This document shows, one piece after another, positions 52,926-63,018 of a stretch of 64,000 bases of DNA. The notes under the pieces were generated by a model. That model was not told the origin of the DNA. It did no database searches and saw nothing but the letters and a program-made list of their open reading frames with translations. Made by a program: the position numbers and the translations under genes. Position 1 is the first letter of the stretch. Every line of letters starts with the position of its first letter. Origin of the DNA: Vreelandella venusta. GTDB lineage: Bacteria; Pseudomonadota; Gammaproteobacteria; Pseudomonadales; Halomonadaceae. The DNA lies in contig NZ_BJUL01000002.1 of assembly GCF_007989605.1 (NCBI RefSeq), forward strand, positions 186,001 through 250,000. The letters are read 5' to 3'.

Positions 52926-52948
52926 GAGTATTTGTTGAGCAGATACTC
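52926..52948. promoter_or_regulatory. Inverted repeat upstream of fmdA
   Basis: GAGTAT, 11 bases, ATACTC is an inverted repeat about 140 bases before fmdA. It could be an operator; the regulator is unknown. Confidence 0.35.
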
Positions 52949-53086
52949 GGCTGAGTTTAGTTAAGGCTGCGTAATAATCGAGATGTAATTAGCTTATAAC
53001 TGCCTGAGTGACTATTTTGCATAGTGGGGTAGGGGAAACGATCTTCTCTACGCTGACTATCCTACGTTACGTGACAGAGGTTTGTT

Positions 53087-54316
53087 ATGGCTGAAACAAT
53101 TATTAAAATTGACCTTAAACAATCACCTTACGAGAACGAACAGATCCATAATCGCTGGCATCCCGATATACCCATGGCCTGCATGGTAAAGCCTGGCGAC
53201 GACTTTATCGTTGAGTGTCATGACTGGACTGGCGGGCAAATTCATAACAATGACAGCGCCGACGATGTACGCGATGTTGACTTAACCCAGGTTCACTTTT
53301 TATCAGGTCCCGTAGGGGTTGAAGGTGCTGAGCCTGGCGATTTGTTGGTAGTCGATATTCTTGATATTGGTACCTTTGAGGAGAGTCAGTGGGGGTTCAA
53401 TGGCTTTTTTTCTAAACAGAATGGCGGTGGTTTTTTAACCGAGCACTTCCCAGAGGCACAAAAGTCGATCTGGGACTTTAATGGCATGTTCACTAAATCC
53501 CGACATATTCCTGGTGTCGAGTTTGCTGGTTTAATCCACCCGGGCTTGATTGGTTGCCTACCGTCAAAAGAGATGTTGGCTGAATGGAATAAGCGGGAAA
53601 AGGCACTTTACGATACCGAGCCTGACCGTATCCCCCAGTTAGCCGCGCTTCCCTACGCCGATACGGCGCATATGGGTAAATTGTCAGGCACTGCAAAGCA
53701 ACAAGCTGCCGCTGAAGGCGCGCGAACAGTACCGCCCCGTGAGCATGGTGGTAATTGTGATATCAAAGACTTATCGCGTGGGTCGACAATTTATTTTCCT
53801 GTTTACGTTAAAGATGGTGGTTTGTCGGTAGGCGACCTGCACTTTAGCCAAGGTGATGGGGAAATCACCTTTTGCGGTGCTATTGAGATGGCGGGCTGGA
53901 TCCACTTGCGGGTTAACCTGATCAAAGGTGGAATGGAGAAGTACGCCATCAAGAACCCTATTTTCAAGCCAAGCCCTATCACGCCGAAATACGATGATTA
54001 CCTAATCTTTGAAGGGGTATCGGTCGACGAACAAGGTAAACAGCACTACCTGGATGTGCATGTGGCTTATCGTCAGGCCGTTCTCAATGCCATCGAATAT
54101 CTCAAAAAGTTTGGTTACACCGGTGCTCAAGCTTACTCGCTGCTAGGCTGCGCCCCCGTACAAGGGCATATCAGTGGCGTTGTCGATATTCCCAATGCTT
54201 GCGCAACACTTTGGCTGCCAACGGATATTTTTGATATTGATGTGAAGCCGAATGCCAATGGGCCTGGAGCGCAAGTCGCCCAGGGGGCTGATCTGCCGCT
54301 CTCCAAGGATAAGTAG
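53087..54316 (+). CDS. fmdA: Formamidase FmdA
   Basis: This 409-residue cytoplasmic amidohydrolase converts formamide (and poorly acetamide) to ammonia and formate. It shows the FmdA/AmdA family landmarks NRWHPDIPMACMVKPGDDF, HFLSGPVGVEGAEPGDLL, HPGLIGCLPSKEML, REHGGNCDIKDLSRGSTIYFPV and the C-terminal YSLLGCAPVQGHISGVVDIPNA. The family length is about 407. ATG at 53087 follows GACAGAGGTTTGTT. A regulatory zinc-ribbon gene (fmdB-type) follows, the known partner of fmdA. No amide transporter is nearby. It probably supplies nitrogen. Confidence 0.95.
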   Translation: MAETIIKIDLKQSPYENEQIHNRWHPDIPMACMVKPGDDFIVECHDWTGGQIHNNDSADDVRDVDLTQVHFLSGPVGVEGAEPGDLLVVDILDIGTFEESQWGFNGFFSKQNGGGFLTEHFPEAQKSIWDFNGMFTKSRHIPGVEFAGLIHPGLIGCLPSKEMLAEWNKREKALYDTEPDRIPQLAALPYADTAHMGKLSGTAKQQAAAEGARTVPPREHGGNCDIKDLSRGSTIYFPVYVKDGGLSVGDLHFSQGDGEITFCGAIEMAGWIHLRVNLIKGGMEKYAIKNPIFKPSPITPKYDDYLIFEGVSVDEQGKQHYLDVHVAYRQAVLNAIEYLKKFGYTGAQAYSLLGCAPVQGHISGVVDIPNACATLWLPTDIFDIDVKPNANGPGAQVAQGADLPLSKDK

Positions 54317-54343
54317 AGCGCCTAGCTATAGCTGCATTGAGAA

Positions 54344-54371
54344 AGGCAGCGACACGTCAGTATCGCTGCCT
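54344..54371 (+). terminator. Hairpin between fmdA and fmdB
   Basis: AGGCAGCGA, ten bases, TCGCTGCCT is a perfect 9-bp stem. No strong T-run follows, so it may be an attenuating or mRNA-stabilising hairpin and not a full terminator. Confidence 0.45.
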
Positions 54372-54406
54372 GTTAAAAGGGATGCTAACAATAAGGAGAA
54401 AGTGGT

Positions 54407-54739
54407 ATGCCTCTCTATGACTATAAATGTGCTACCCATGGCTTATTCCACGAACTGGTTCCACTGAGCGAGGTAGGTGATGCTTGCGCTTGCCCAACTT
54501 GTGGCACGTTGTCACCACGAGTACTGCTGGTCGCCCCTCAGTTATTAACAATGGACCCAACACGGCGTAGTGCCTTTGCGCGGAATGAAAAAGCCGCACA
54601 CGAGCCCAGGCATGGCAACCAGCAGAGTGAGCGCGAAAAAGGCTGTTGCCATCAAGCGCATCATAAGCCCCAAGTATTTTATACGGCGGAAGGTAATAAA
54701 ATGTTCCCTTCCGCACGTCCTTGGATGATAAGTCATTAA
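54407..54739 (+). CDS. fmdB: FmdB family zinc-ribbon protein
   Basis: This 110-residue protein starts MPLYDYKCATHGLFHELV and has the second Cys pair CPTCG, so a complete C2-C2 zinc ribbon. In Methylophilus FmdB regulates amide uptake and formamidase expression; most members are of unknown function. After residue 60 it continues with a Lys/Arg/Glu/His-rich tail that includes CCHQAHH, not typical of the family. ATG at 54407 follows AAGGAGAAAGTGGT. It is 90 bases after fmdA with a hairpin between, and converges with the GST gene. Confidence 0.88.
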   Translation: MPLYDYKCATHGLFHELVPLSEVGDACACPTCGTLSPRVLLVAPQLLTMDPTRRSAFARNEKAAHEPRHGNQQSEREKGCCHQAHHKPQVFYTAEGNKMFPSARPWMISH

Positions 54740-54822
54740 GCGTTAGGTCACTTTGCCCGCGCTATCCACGCCAGCGGTGTCGACAGCGAGTGCCTGGGTA
54801 GCGTCATTTGTGGCTAAAAATA

Positions 54823-55443
54823 CTAAGCCGCTGCCGCTTGCTCTTTTTCCATGGCACGGGCTAGCGCCGGGCGCTCAGCGTGACGTGCACGGTAGACCGC
54901 TAGGGGTTCAGGCAGCCGGTGTTTCATGCTGGCTGCCCACGTTAGCGTATGAGTAAGGAAGAGATCCGCCAGGGTAAATGTCTCGCCGACTAACGTCTCC
55001 TGGCCCTGGTAACGGCGTTCTAGTGCTAGCAGTGCCCGCTGAAATTCCCAGGCGGCGGTGGGCAAGACTGAAGGCACGCGCTTATCTTGGGGGAGGGCAA
55101 ATTTATGCTTGGCCTGAAGCCACAGCGGTTGCTCGATTTCGGTGACGATAAAGCTTAGCCACTGGTCGACCTGCGCTCGCTCAGCGACGCTTTCTGGCAG
55201 AAGGCTGCCATCACCGTATTGCTCGGCTAGATAACGGCAGATAGGTGCCGATTCAAACAGCGTTAGCTCGCCATCTTCAATCACTGGCACCTTGCCATCT
55301 GGATGGCGGGCTAGGTGCTCAGCAGTTTGTCCTTCGCCTCTATCCAATGCGACATGTTGGCAGCGGTACTCCAGGCCAAGTTCTTCAAGTGTCCAGGTAA
55401 CCCGCAGCGAGCGAGAGTTCGGAAAACTATAGTTCGTTATCAT
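54823..55443 (-). CDS. Glutathione S-transferase family protein
   Basis: This 206-residue protein has the N-terminal thioredoxin-like domain (LRVTWTLEELGLEYRCQHV, then HPDGKVPVIEDGELTLFESAPI with the conserved cis-Pro and ESxxI glutathione site) and an all-helical C-terminal domain (FTLADLFLTHTL). It matches bacterial GSTs in length. The substrate is unknown; such proteins conjugate or reduce electrophiles. ATG at 55443 follows GCCGCCTAATG on the minus strand, a weak site. It is a single-gene unit. Confidence 0.88.
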   Translation of the reverse strand: MITNYSFPNSRSLRVTWTLEELGLEYRCQHVALDRGEGQTAEHLARHPDGKVPVIEDGELTLFESAPICRYLAEQYGDGSLLPESVAERAQVDQWLSFIVTEIEQPLWLQAKHKFALPQDKRVPSVLPTAAWEFQRALLALERRYQGQETLVGETFTLADLFLTHTLTWAASMKHRLPEPLAVYRARHAERPALARAMEKEQAAAA

Positions 55444-55505
55444 TAGGCGGCTCCTAAGCAGCGCGGTGAGTTTTTACTCTAGCGAGTGCTTAGAAACCTG
55501 TCGAG

Positions 55506-56267
55506 CTACCGGTCTCGGGCGCTACGGATGCGTTCGTATGCGTTGCCAATTTCGCTGGTGCGCGCCTGGGCCACTTCACGCATGCTTTCAGGCAGCCCTT
55601 TGCCTGCGAGCTTATCGGGGTGGTTTTGGCTCATCAGGCGGCGGTACGCTTTCTTAATCTCGGCGTCGCTGGCATCTTCACTCACGCCCAGTACTTGATA
55701 GGCGTCTTTCAATGCCTCTTCGCTGGAGCCCTGCGAATTCGCGGCGGCACCGTGAAGCATGGCTTCAATCTGCTGAACTTCCGCTTCACTACAGCCAACC
55801 CCACGGGCCACGCGCAAAACCATCTCGTGCTCGGCAGGATGCAGCACGCCGTCGGCCGCAATGGCGGTTAACTGAACCTGCAAAAACACTTGGCGTAAAA
55901 CCGGTTGGCGCTGGGTCAATCGGTTAACGTTCGCCAGCTCTGCATCGAGGTCAAAGCCGTCGGCGCGTCCGCGCTCGAAGGCCGCTCGCGCCTTGGCACG
56001 CTGTTCGCCCTGAAGGTGCATTTGGTCGAACAGTTTTTCGGCCACGCCCAGCTCGCCATCGGTGACTTTACCGTCGGCTTGGCACAAGCAACCCATTACC
56101 GAGAAGATCGACTCTAAAAAGCCTTCTTGGATTTGTGTGCGGGCAGCGTTTAAGCGGCGGCTAATGCGTCGCCCTAGCCACCAGCCCAGCCCACCACCGA
56201 CCAGCAGGCCAATGGGGCCGCCGGTAGCAAGGCCAATCAGGCCAAACAAAATAATCAAAAATAGCAT
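55506..56267 (-). CDS. djlA: Membrane-anchored DnaJ-like co-chaperone DjlA
   Basis: This 253-residue protein has a single N-terminal membrane helix with Gly motifs (MLFLIILFGLIGLATGGPIG), a central TerB-like helical domain (about 50-160; VAEKLFDQMHLQGEQRAKAR and others) and a C-terminal J domain (DAYQVLGVSEDASDAEIKKAYRR and QNHPDKL, with HPD intact). This is the DjlA layout: a DnaK-stimulating co-chaperone on the inner membrane. It converges on nothing and lies just downstream of dxs on the same strand. Typical length is about 270. Confidence 0.92.
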   Translation of the reverse strand: MLFLIILFGLIGLATGGPIGLLVGGGLGWWLGRRISRRLNAARTQIQEGFLESIFSVMGCLCQADGKVTDGELGVAEKLFDQMHLQGEQRAKARAAFERGRADGFDLDAELANVNRLTQRQPVLRQVFLQVQLTAIAADGVLHPAEHEMVLRVARGVGCSEAEVQQIEAMLHGAAANSQGSSEEALKDAYQVLGVSEDASDAEIKKAYRRLMSQNHPDKLAGKGLPESMREVAQARTSEIGNAYERIRSARDR

Positions 56268-56296
56268 GGTGTTCTCAGCCGTTGAAAAGTGAAAAG

Positions 56297-58222
56297 TTAC
56301 GGGAGACGAGCGCGAATAGCGCGCTCGATACCGTCGGCATCCAGACCGCAGTCACGTAGCAACTCTGCGGGGGTGCCGTGCTCAACAAAGGTGTCAGGTA
56401 GGCCTAAATTGAGCACCTCGATTTGTACCCCTTCCGCGTGCAGTAGCTCGTTCACAGCGCTGCCTGCACCACCGGCGATCACATTCTCTTCCAGAGTGAC
56501 CAGCAGCTCATGTTCATCGGCGGCATGCAGCACGGTGTCCCGGTCCAGTGGCTTGATAGAGCGCATATTGATATGCGTTGCGTCGAGCTTTTCGGCAACC
56601 TCTGCGGCCGCGCCGTTGACGCTACCAAACGCCAGCAATGCAATGCGCACACCTTCAGTTCCAGCGTCGCGGCGTAGCTGTGCTTGGCCAATAGGTAGTG
56701 GCTCTAAGTGCTCAGGAATAGCTGCGCCAGGGCCTGTACCACGCGGGTAACGAACCGCTGCTGGGCCTGGGTGATGATAAGCGGCGCTAAGCATGGCGCG
56801 GCACTCTGCTTCATCAGCAGGGGCTAGAATCACCATGCCCGGAATGCAGCGTAAAAAAGACAAATCCATGCTGCCGTGGTGCGTTGGCCCGTCTTCACCC
56901 ACAAGGCCTGCGCGGTCAATCGCAAAGGTTACGTCTAGATTCTGGACGGCAACATCGTGAATAAGTTGGTCGTAGCCACGCTGTAAGAACGTGGAATAGA
57001 TCGCCACAACAGGCTTCATGCCCTCGCAGGCCATGCCCGCAGCGAGCGTCACGGCATGCTGTTCGGCGATCGCGACATCAAAATAGCGCTCGGGATACTG
57101 CTGGGAGAAGCGAATTAAATCCGAGCCTTCGCCCATCGCGGGGGTTATTCCCATCAGCCGTGAATCCGCGGCTGCCATATCGCACAGCCAGTCGCCGAAC
57201 ACGTTGCAGTACTTTTTCTTAGCCGGGGCCTTGGGCGCTGCCGTGGGCTTCACCAGTGGCGCATTAGCGGTGGCACTGGGCTTTTCTAGCTTAGTGATGG
57301 CGTGATAGCCAATCTGATCCGCTTCGGCGGGCAGAAAACCTTTACCCTTGACGGTTTTGATATGCAGAAATTGAGGGCCGTCCAGGTCGCGCAGGTTGCG
57401 CAACGTTTCGGTGAGCGCCTCAAGGTCGTGGCCATCGATCGGGCCGATGTAGTGAAAGCCCATTTCTTCAAATAGCGTAGCAGGACTCACCATGCCCTTC
57501 ATATGCTCTTCGGTGCGCTTGGCAAGTTCGAGTGCGCCCGGCAGATGGGAGAGCACTTTTTTGCCTTCTTCACGCATCTTCAGGAAAGGCTGGCTAGACA
57601 GCACACGGGCTAGATAGGTCGCGATGCCGCCCACATTTTCCGAGATCGACATCTCATTATCGTTCAGCACCACTAGCATATTGGCGTTAACGTGGCCTGC
57701 ATGGGCCAGTGCTTCAAACGCCATTCCCGCAGTGAGTGCGCCATCGCCGATAATGGCGCACACACGACGCGGGTCGTTTTGCGCCTGGGCGGCTAAGGCC
57801 ATCCCCAGGGCGGCTGAGATCGACGTGCTAGAGTGGCCTACACCAAAGGTGTCGTAATCGGACTCTGCGCGGCGGGGAAAGGCTGCTAGTCCGCCATGCT
57901 GGCGAATGCTGAGCATCGCTTCGCGTCGCCCAGTTAAAATCTTATGTGGGTAGGCTTGGTGGCCTACGTCCCACACCAAGCGGTCTTTGGGCGTATGAAA
58001 GGCGTGGTGTAGCGCTACGGTCAGTTCCACAACGCCCAGGCCTGCACCGAAGTGGCCGCCTGTCACACCCACGCTGTATAGCAAATAGGCACGTAGTTCG
58101 TCAGCCAACTGGGCAAGCTGCTTAGCATTCATGGCCCGCAGCGCAGCGGGATGATCAAAAGAGTCGAGCAGCGGCGTTGCCGGGCGCTCGCGGGGAATCT
58201 CGTCGAACAGCTTCATAGGCAT
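56297..58222 (-). CDS. dxs: 1-deoxy-D-xylulose-5-phosphate synthase
   Basis: Dxs condenses pyruvate and glyceraldehyde 3-phosphate, using TPP, to make DXP for isoprenoids, thiamin and pyridoxal. The 641-residue protein has [18 protein letters not shown], the TPP motif [14 protein letters not shown], the [17 protein letters not shown] loop, the [13 protein letters not shown] transketolase segment with the catalytic Glu, and [15 protein letters not shown]. Length agrees with the family. ATG at 58222 and 58216 are alternative starts. It follows ispA by 29 bases in xseB-ispA-dxs. Its product also feeds thiG. Confidence 0.96.
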   Translation of the reverse strand: MPMKLFDEIPRERPATPLLDSFDHPAALRAMNAKQLAQLADELRAYLLYSVGVTGGHFGAGLGVVELTVALHHAFHTPKDRLVWDVGHQAYPHKILTGRREAMLSIRQHGGLAAFPRRAESDYDTFGVGHSSTSISAALGMALAAQAQNDPRRVCAIIGDGALTAGMAFEALAHAGHVNANMLVVLNDNEMSISENVGGIATYLARVLSSQPFLKMREEGKKVLSHLPGALELAKRTEEHMKGMVSPATLFEEMGFHYIGPIDGHDLEALTETLRNLRDLDGPQFLHIKTVKGKGFLPAEADQIGYHAITKLEKPSATANAPLVKPTAAPKAPAKKKYCNVFGDWLCDMAAADSRLMGITPAMGEGSDLIRFSQQYPERYFDVAIAEQHAVTLAAGMACEGMKPVVAIYSTFLQRGYDQLIHDVAVQNLDVTFAIDRAGLVGEDGPTHHGSMDLSFLRCIPGMVILAPADEAECRAMLSAAYHHPGPAAVRYPRGTGPGAAIPEHLEPLPIGQAQLRRDAGTEGVRIALLAFGSVNGAAAEVAEKLDATHINMRSIKPLDRDTVLHAADEHELLVTLEENVIAGGAGSAVNELLHAEGVQIEVLNLGLPDTFVEHGTPAELLRDCGLDADGIERAIRARLP

Positions 58223-58251
58223 GTTTTCATGGACAGGGTCATGGACATCGT

Positions 58252-59148
58252 TTAGTGGTCGCGCTCGATCATATAGTGGGCAAGATCGGCCAGTGGCGCG
58301 CCTTGTTCGCCAAGCGGGGCGAGGGCGGCAATGGCCTCTTCAATCAGCATATTTGCTTTGCGCTGTGCGCCGGAAAGTCCCAGTAAGCTGGGGTAGGTCG
58401 GCTTGGCACGTGCAGCATCAGCGCCAGAGATTTTACCTAGGGTGACGGTATCGCCCGTCACATCAAGGACATCATCATGAATCTGGAAGGCTAGACCAAT
58501 GGCGCGGGCGTAGCGAATTAGCGCGGTCAGCCGGGGGGCGTTTTCATCCACCGCGACTAAGCCGCCTAAGCGCACGGCGGCCACAATCAGCGCGCCGGTT
58601 TTGTGGGCATGCATATGTGCTAAGGCATCCACGTCCGGGTGGCCACCGACGGCGGCTAAGTCGAGCGCCTGACCTGCGACCATTCCGGCCCGGCCAGAGG
58701 CAACAGCCAGCGTGGTGACCATGCTGCCAAGCCGTGGATGGGGCTGGCTGGCAAGTACTTCAAAGGCCAGTGCTTGCAGCGCATCGCCGGCTAAAATCGC
58801 GGTAGCTTCATCGAACGCTTTATGCACCGTGGGTTGGCCGCGACGCAGGTCGTCATCGTCCATAGCTGGCAGATCGTCATGAATCAATGAGTACGCATGA
58901 ATCAGCTCAATGGCTGCTGCAGGGGCATCCAGCGCGTCTTCCGGCGCTCCTAGCGCGCTACCTGCGAGGTAGACCAGCAGTGGCCGCAAACGTTTGCCAC
59001 CTACTAATAAACCGTGACGCATAGCGGCTTCAAGGCGTGGCGCGATGGCTGTTTGGGAGTCAAACAAGGCTGAAAGGGTGGCATCCACCCGTGTGTTACT
59101 CGCATGGCGCAGCGTCGCCAGTTGAGAAGCATTAGCTGTTGTTACCAT
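58252..59148 (-). CDS. ispA: (2E,6E)-farnesyl diphosphate synthase
   Basis: IspA joins two isopentenyl diphosphates to dimethylallyl diphosphate to give farnesyl diphosphate. The 298-residue all-helical protein has the first Asp-rich motif [20 protein letters not shown] with the two extra residues of bacterial FPP synthases, and the second, [27 protein letters not shown] holds the substrate-binding basic residues. The ATG at 59148 overlaps xseB by 7 bases, so translation is coupled. It is followed by dxs. Confidence 0.96.
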   Translation of the reverse strand: MVTTANASQLATLRHASNTRVDATLSALFDSQTAIAPRLEAAMRHGLLVGGKRLRPLLVYLAGSALGAPEDALDAPAAAIELIHAYSLIHDDLPAMDDDDLRRGQPTVHKAFDEATAILAGDALQALAFEVLASQPHPRLGSMVTTLAVASGRAGMVAGQALDLAAVGGHPDVDALAHMHAHKTGALIVAAVRLGGLVAVDENAPRLTALIRYARAIGLAFQIHDDVLDVTGDTVTLGKISGADAARAKPTYPSLLGLSGAQRKANMLIEEAIAALAPLGEQGAPLADLAHYMIERDH

Positions 59149-59438
59149 GGCGGCGTTTCCTCGCTGTCGTTGCCGTGATCTGTGGCATTGTCCGTTTCTG
59201 GAACCGTCGCGAAAGAGGTAATGTCAAGCTTACCATCGCGGTCTTCACTTAGTGCGCGAACTTTTAGTTCGGCGTTGTTGAGCCGCTGCTGGGCTTCACG
59301 TGTGAGTCGCACGCCTTGCTCAAACGCGGTCAGAGCGTTCTCCAATGAGAGTTCGCCGGATTCAAGGCGTTCCACAATGGTTTCAAGCTGCGAAACCGTT
59401 GCGGCGAAATCTTGCGCTGGTGGAGTATTATCGCTCAT
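59142..59438 (-). CDS. xseB: Exodeoxyribonuclease VII small subunit
   Basis: XseB is the small subunit of exonuclease VII, which degrades single-stranded DNA. The 98-residue protein has the family core FAATVSQLETIVERLESGELSLENALTAFEQGVRLTREAQQRLNNAE followed by an acidic Asp/Glu-rich tail of about 30 residues. Its position at the head of xseB-ispA-dxs is the classic gammaproteobacterial order. The intergenic region upstream to serA contains an inverted repeat (CCCAGTAT/ATACTGGG, 59525-59571). Confidence 0.93.
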   Translation of the reverse strand: MSDNTPPAQDFAATVSQLETIVERLESGELSLENALTAFEQGVRLTREAQQRLNNAELKVRALSEDRDGKLDITSFATVPETDNATDHGNDSEETPPW

Positions 59439-59721
59439 TGGGTAAGGCCTACTATTTTGCTGGCGCCCTGACGCTGATTAAGGGCGGCGAATGTGGCTAT
59501 AGCCGTGTTATCAAAAAATAAACGCCCAGTATACACCGAGCTAAGGGGGTGGCGTCTGCCCTCATACTGGGTCAATTCTGCTACTTGCGTCTGGTTCATC
59601 TTGTAAACGCACACTTTTCATCATCTCAAGACGCCGAGAGCGGCTGTGGTTGTGCTACCATATGCGCCTCCCGTGAACCGATACACGGCGCATGCCGCCG
59701 ACCATAGAGGTTGATTCAGCC
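59439..59721. other. Divergent promoter region between xseB and serA
   Basis: No gene is seen. CCCAGTAT (59525-59532) and ATACTGGG (59564-59571) form an 8-bp inverted repeat with a 31-base interior. A TACCAT that could serve as a -10 box for serA lies near 59655-59660. Confidence 0.4.
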
Positions 59722-60966
59722 ATGGCCAAAACGTCCCTGGACAAGAGCAAGATCAAGATCCTGCTGCTCGAGGGCGTCCACCAAAGCGCGGTGGACAATT
59801 TTCACAACGCAGGTTACGAGAACATCGAGCACCTGCCGACATCGCTAGATGAGGCGTCGCTGATCGAAAAGATTCGCGATGTGCACTTCATCGGCATTCG
59901 TTCGCGTACGCAGCTCAATGAGCGCGTATTTGACGCGGCAGAAAAGCTGGTGGGCGTTGGCTGTTTCTGTATCGGCACGAACCAAGTTGATTTAACGGCA
60001 GCCCTTAAGCGCGGTATCGCGGTATTTAACGCGCCATACTCGAATACCCGCTCGGTTGCAGAACTGGTACTGGCGGAAGCCATCATGCTGCTACGTGGTA
60101 TCCCCGAGAAGAATGCTCGCGCCCACCAGGGTGGCTGGCTGAAATCGGCGAAAAACTCCCACGAAGCGCGGGGCAAAACCCTGGGTATCGTTGGTTACGG
60201 TAGCATCGGTGCGCAGCTTTCCGTGCTGGCAGAATCGCTTGGTTTCAACGTTATCTATTACGATGTGATCACCAAGCTAGGTATGGGTAACGCGAATCAG
60301 GTAGCGAGTCTGGAGCAACTGTTAGCACGCTCTGACGTGGTCAGCCTGCACGTTCCTGACTTGCCTGCTACGCGCTGGATGATTGGCGAGAAAGAGATCG
60401 CAACCATGAAGCAGGGCGCCATTCTGATTAACGCAGCCCGTGGTAGCGTTGTTGAGATTGAGCCTCTGGCCGAGGCGATTAAAGCGGGCAAGCTTAACGG
60501 CGCCGCCATTGATGTCTTCCCGGTAGAACCGAAGGGCAACGATGAAGAGTTCCAAAGCCCGTTGCGCGGCCTGGATAACGTGATTTTAACCCCTCATATC
60601 GGTGGTTCTACCCTGGAAGCTCAGGAGAATATCGGTATTGAGGTGGCTGAAAAGCTGATTACTTATTCGGATAATGGCACCACGGTTACCTCTGTTAACT
60701 TCCCCGAAGTAGCGCTGCCCGCTCACCCGGATAAGCATCGTCTGTTGCATATTCATGACAACGTGCCGGGCGTGTTATCGCAAATTAACCGCGTACTGTC
60801 TGAAAACGGCATCAACATTTCAGGCCAGTACCTGCAAACCAATGACAAAGTCGGCTACGTGGTCATTGATGTCGATAAAGCCTACGGCCCACAGGCCCTA
60901 GAAGCACTGAAGAAAGTTGAGCATACGCTGAAAATTCGCGTGCTGTACTCGGCGCATAACGGTTAA
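59722..60966 (+). CDS. serA: D-3-phosphoglycerate dehydrogenase
   Basis: SerA oxidises 3-phosphoglycerate to phosphohydroxypyruvate, the first step of serine synthesis. The 414-residue protein has the substrate loop VGCFCIGTNQVDL, NAPYSNTRSVAEL, the NAD Gly loop GYGSIG, INAARGSVVEIEPL and LTPHIGGSTLEAQENIG with the catalytic His. A C-terminal ACT domain (LLHIHDNVPGVLSQINRVL) indicates serine feedback. ATG at 59722 is chosen over an in-frame ATG 30 bases upstream because AGAGG lies before it and the family starts MAK. A terminator follows. Confidence 0.97.
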   Translation: MAKTSLDKSKIKILLLEGVHQSAVDNFHNAGYENIEHLPTSLDEASLIEKIRDVHFIGIRSRTQLNERVFDAAEKLVGVGCFCIGTNQVDLTAALKRGIAVFNAPYSNTRSVAELVLAEAIMLLRGIPEKNARAHQGGWLKSAKNSHEARGKTLGIVGYGSIGAQLSVLAESLGFNVIYYDVITKLGMGNANQVASLEQLLARSDVVSLHVPDLPATRWMIGEKEIATMKQGAILINAARGSVVEIEPLAEAIKAGKLNGAAIDVFPVEPKGNDEEFQSPLRGLDNVILTPHIGGSTLEAQENIGIEVAEKLITYSDNGTTVTSVNFPEVALPAHPDKHRLLHIHDNVPGVLSQINRVLSENGINISGQYLQTNDKVGYVVIDVDKAYGPQALEALKKVEHTLKIRVLYSAHNG

Positions 60967-60990
60967 CCACTGCTGTCAGCGTGATCATCT

Positions 60991-61020
60991 AAAACGGCCC
61001 CTTCTTGGGGCCGTTTTGCG
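60991..61020. terminator. Bidirectional terminator after serA
   Basis: AAAACGGCCCC, TTCTT loop, GGGGCCGTTTT is a perfect stem with A and T runs, 24 bases after the serA stop and before the convergent pirin gene's end. Confidence 0.92.
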
Positions 61021-61039
61021 TTTCAGGGCTGAGATTGCG

Positions 61040-61729
61040 CTAGGCTAGGTCAAACAACAGCACTTCGGCTGCTTGTCCGCCGGTTACGCTAAACGTCTCA
61101 CCCGGTTGAAAGGCGGCGGCATCTCCAGAACCAAGGGCTTCGCCGTTAACGTCAATCGTGCCTTTTACCACATGCAACCAGGCATAGCGTGACGGTGGGG
61201 CAGCCGCTTGGTCGCCAGCGTCGAACAAGCCAGCGTAAAGATTTACGTCTTGGTTAACGCTCACCGAGCCTTCGCGACCATCTTGAGAAGCGACTAAGCG
61301 CCACTGTCCCTGGCGTTCAGAGGTTAGAAAGGCTTTCTGCTCATAACTAGGGGCAATGCCGCGTTTGGCAGGCTCAATCCAAATCTGCAGGAAATGCAGC
61401 CCGTTCTCGTTAGAATGATTAAATTCGCTGTGCAATACGCCAGTACCTGCGGACATACGCTGTACATCGCCTGGGCGCATGACTTCCCCATTACCCATAT
61501 TATCGCGATGCTCCATTTCCCCTTCCAGCACATAGGAGATGATCTCCATATCCTGGTGAGGGTGGGCGCCAAAGCCATTGCCTGGGGCTACCCGATCTTC
61601 ATTAATTACCCGCAGCGCGCGAAACCCCATATGATTAGGGTCCATATAGTTGGCGAACGAAAAGGTGTGAAAAGAACGCAACCAGCCGTGGTTGGCATAG
61701 CCTCGCTGGTTCGAACGACGGATGTGCAT
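61040..61729 (-). CDS. Pirin family protein (YhhW-like)
   Basis: This 229-residue bicupin has the N-terminal metal site GFGAHPHQDMEIISYVLEGEMEHRDNMGN with the His-x-His and Glu residues intact, and a degenerate C-terminal cupin. The start MHIRRSNQRGYANHGWLRSFHTFSFANY is typical of the YhhW/quercetinase-type pirins. Such proteins bind Fe or other metals; quercetin dioxygenase activity is shown for some, and the physiological role is unknown. ATG at 61729 follows GGAGAACACC, chosen over an upstream in-frame start. Confidence 0.93.
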   Translation of the reverse strand: MHIRRSNQRGYANHGWLRSFHTFSFANYMDPNHMGFRALRVINEDRVAPGNGFGAHPHQDMEIISYVLEGEMEHRDNMGNGEVMRPGDVQRMSAGTGVLHSEFNHSNENGLHFLQIWIEPAKRGIAPSYEQKAFLTSERQGQWRLVASQDGREGSVSVNQDVNLYAGLFDAGDQAAAPPSRYAWLHVVKGTIDVNGEALGSGDAAAFQPGETFSVTGGQAAEVLLFDLA

Positions 61730-61952
61730 GGTGTTCTCCGAAAGCGTCGTAAGGAATAACGCCAATATACGCTCGCTCGACTGGCGCGTGGGGTGAAGCT
61801 TTTGAGAGGGTTAGATCGAATAAATCGACGATTGATCTACGCCCCCCTAGCCATCGTCAGGCAGAGCAGCACTTTGCCGGAATTATTTGCTAAACTATGC
61901 GCGTTTATTGACCCGGTCCGCCCTTTGCGAGGGCGACTACCAGGAGTATTCC

Positions 61953-62912
61953 ATGACGGAAACCACCCAAATGCCGCCCATTGTGGTTGCGGCACTGTAT
62001 AAGTTTGTCACTCTGAACGACTTTGAAGCCCTGCGTGAGCCACTGCGTCAGACAATGGTCGAGAACAGCGTTAAAGGCACGCTGCTGTTGGCGAAAGAAG
62101 GCATTAACGGCACCGTGGCGGGTACTCGCGAAGGTATTGATGCCTTGCTGGCTTGGCTGACCGCTGATCCTCGCTTAAGCGATATCGATCATAAAGAGTC
62201 CTACTGCGACGAAACGCCGTTTTACCGTACTAAGGTGAAACTGAAAAAAGAGATCGTCACCTTGGGCGTGCCGGGTATTGATCCCAACGATACCGTTGGA
62301 ACCTACGTGGAGCCGGAAGACTGGAATGCCGTGATTTCCGATCCGGACGTGTTGGTGATTGATACCCGCAATGATTACGAAGTGGCGATTGGTAGCTTTG
62401 AGCGGGCGATTGACCCGAAAACGACCACCTTTCGTGAGTTTCCTGAGTATGTGCGTGAGCACTACAACCCAGAAAAGCACAAAAAAGTCGCGATGTTTTG
62501 TACCGGCGGTATCCGCTGTGAAAAGGCCTCTAGCTTTATGCTAAAAGAGGGCTTTGAAGAGGTCTATCATCTTAAAGGCGGTGTACTGAACTACCTCGAA
62601 AAGGTCCCGGAAGAGCAGTCTTTATGGCGTGGTGAGTGTTTTGTGTTTGATAACCGCGTCACCGTGCGCCACGACCTTAGCGAAGGCGAGCATGAGCAGT
62701 GCCACGCTTGCCGTATGCCTATTTCGCTTGAGGATATGCAGTCGTCGGCTTACGAGCCGGGCATCAGTTGCCCTCACTGCATCGACTCACTCCCCGAAAA
62801 AACCCGTGCTGCCGCCCGAGAGCGCCAACGCCAAATCGAGCTGGCAAAGGCGCGCGGTGAACCCCACCCCCTAGGCTATAACCAGCGCCAGGGCAACCGC
62901 GCAAATACATAA
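61953..62912 (+). CDS. trhO: tRNA uridine hydroxylase TrhO (rhodanese-type, YceA)
   Basis: TrhO makes 5-hydroxyuridine at position 34 of tRNAs in an oxygen-dependent route, the first step to cmo5U/mo5U. The 319-residue protein has the N-terminal acylphosphatase-like domain ([20 protein letters not shown]), the rhodanese domain with the loop CTGGIRCEK (active Cys near residue 188), and a C-terminal Cys-rich part (CHACRMP and CPHC). ATG at 61953 is chosen over an in-frame start 66 bases upstream because CAGGAG precedes it. It is a single-gene unit followed by a terminator. Confidence 0.93.
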   Translation: MTETTQMPPIVVAALYKFVTLNDFEALREPLRQTMVENSVKGTLLLAKEGINGTVAGTREGIDALLAWLTADPRLSDIDHKESYCDETPFYRTKVKLKKEIVTLGVPGIDPNDTVGTYVEPEDWNAVISDPDVLVIDTRNDYEVAIGSFERAIDPKTTTFREFPEYVREHYNPEKHKKVAMFCTGGIRCEKASSFMLKEGFEEVYHLKGGVLNYLEKVPEEQSLWRGECFVFDNRVTVRHDLSEGEHEQCHACRMPISLEDMQSSAYEPGISCPHCIDSLPEKTRAAARERQRQIELAKARGEPHPLGYNQRQGNRANT

Positions 62913-62917
62913 CCCAC

Positions 62918-62947
62918 GAGGCCTCCTGCTCTTCAGGAGGCCTCTTT
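62918..62947 (+). terminator. Terminator after trhO
   Basis: GAGGCCTCCTG, five bases, CAGGAGGCCTC and TTT form a perfect 11-bp hairpin 6 bases after the stop. The T-run is short. Confidence 0.8.
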
Positions 62948-63018
62948 GGTCGTATCTCGCCAACATTAGCCTTTGTACGCGCTAGACTGAGCAACACTCG
63001 ACTGTCTAGGAGCTTTCT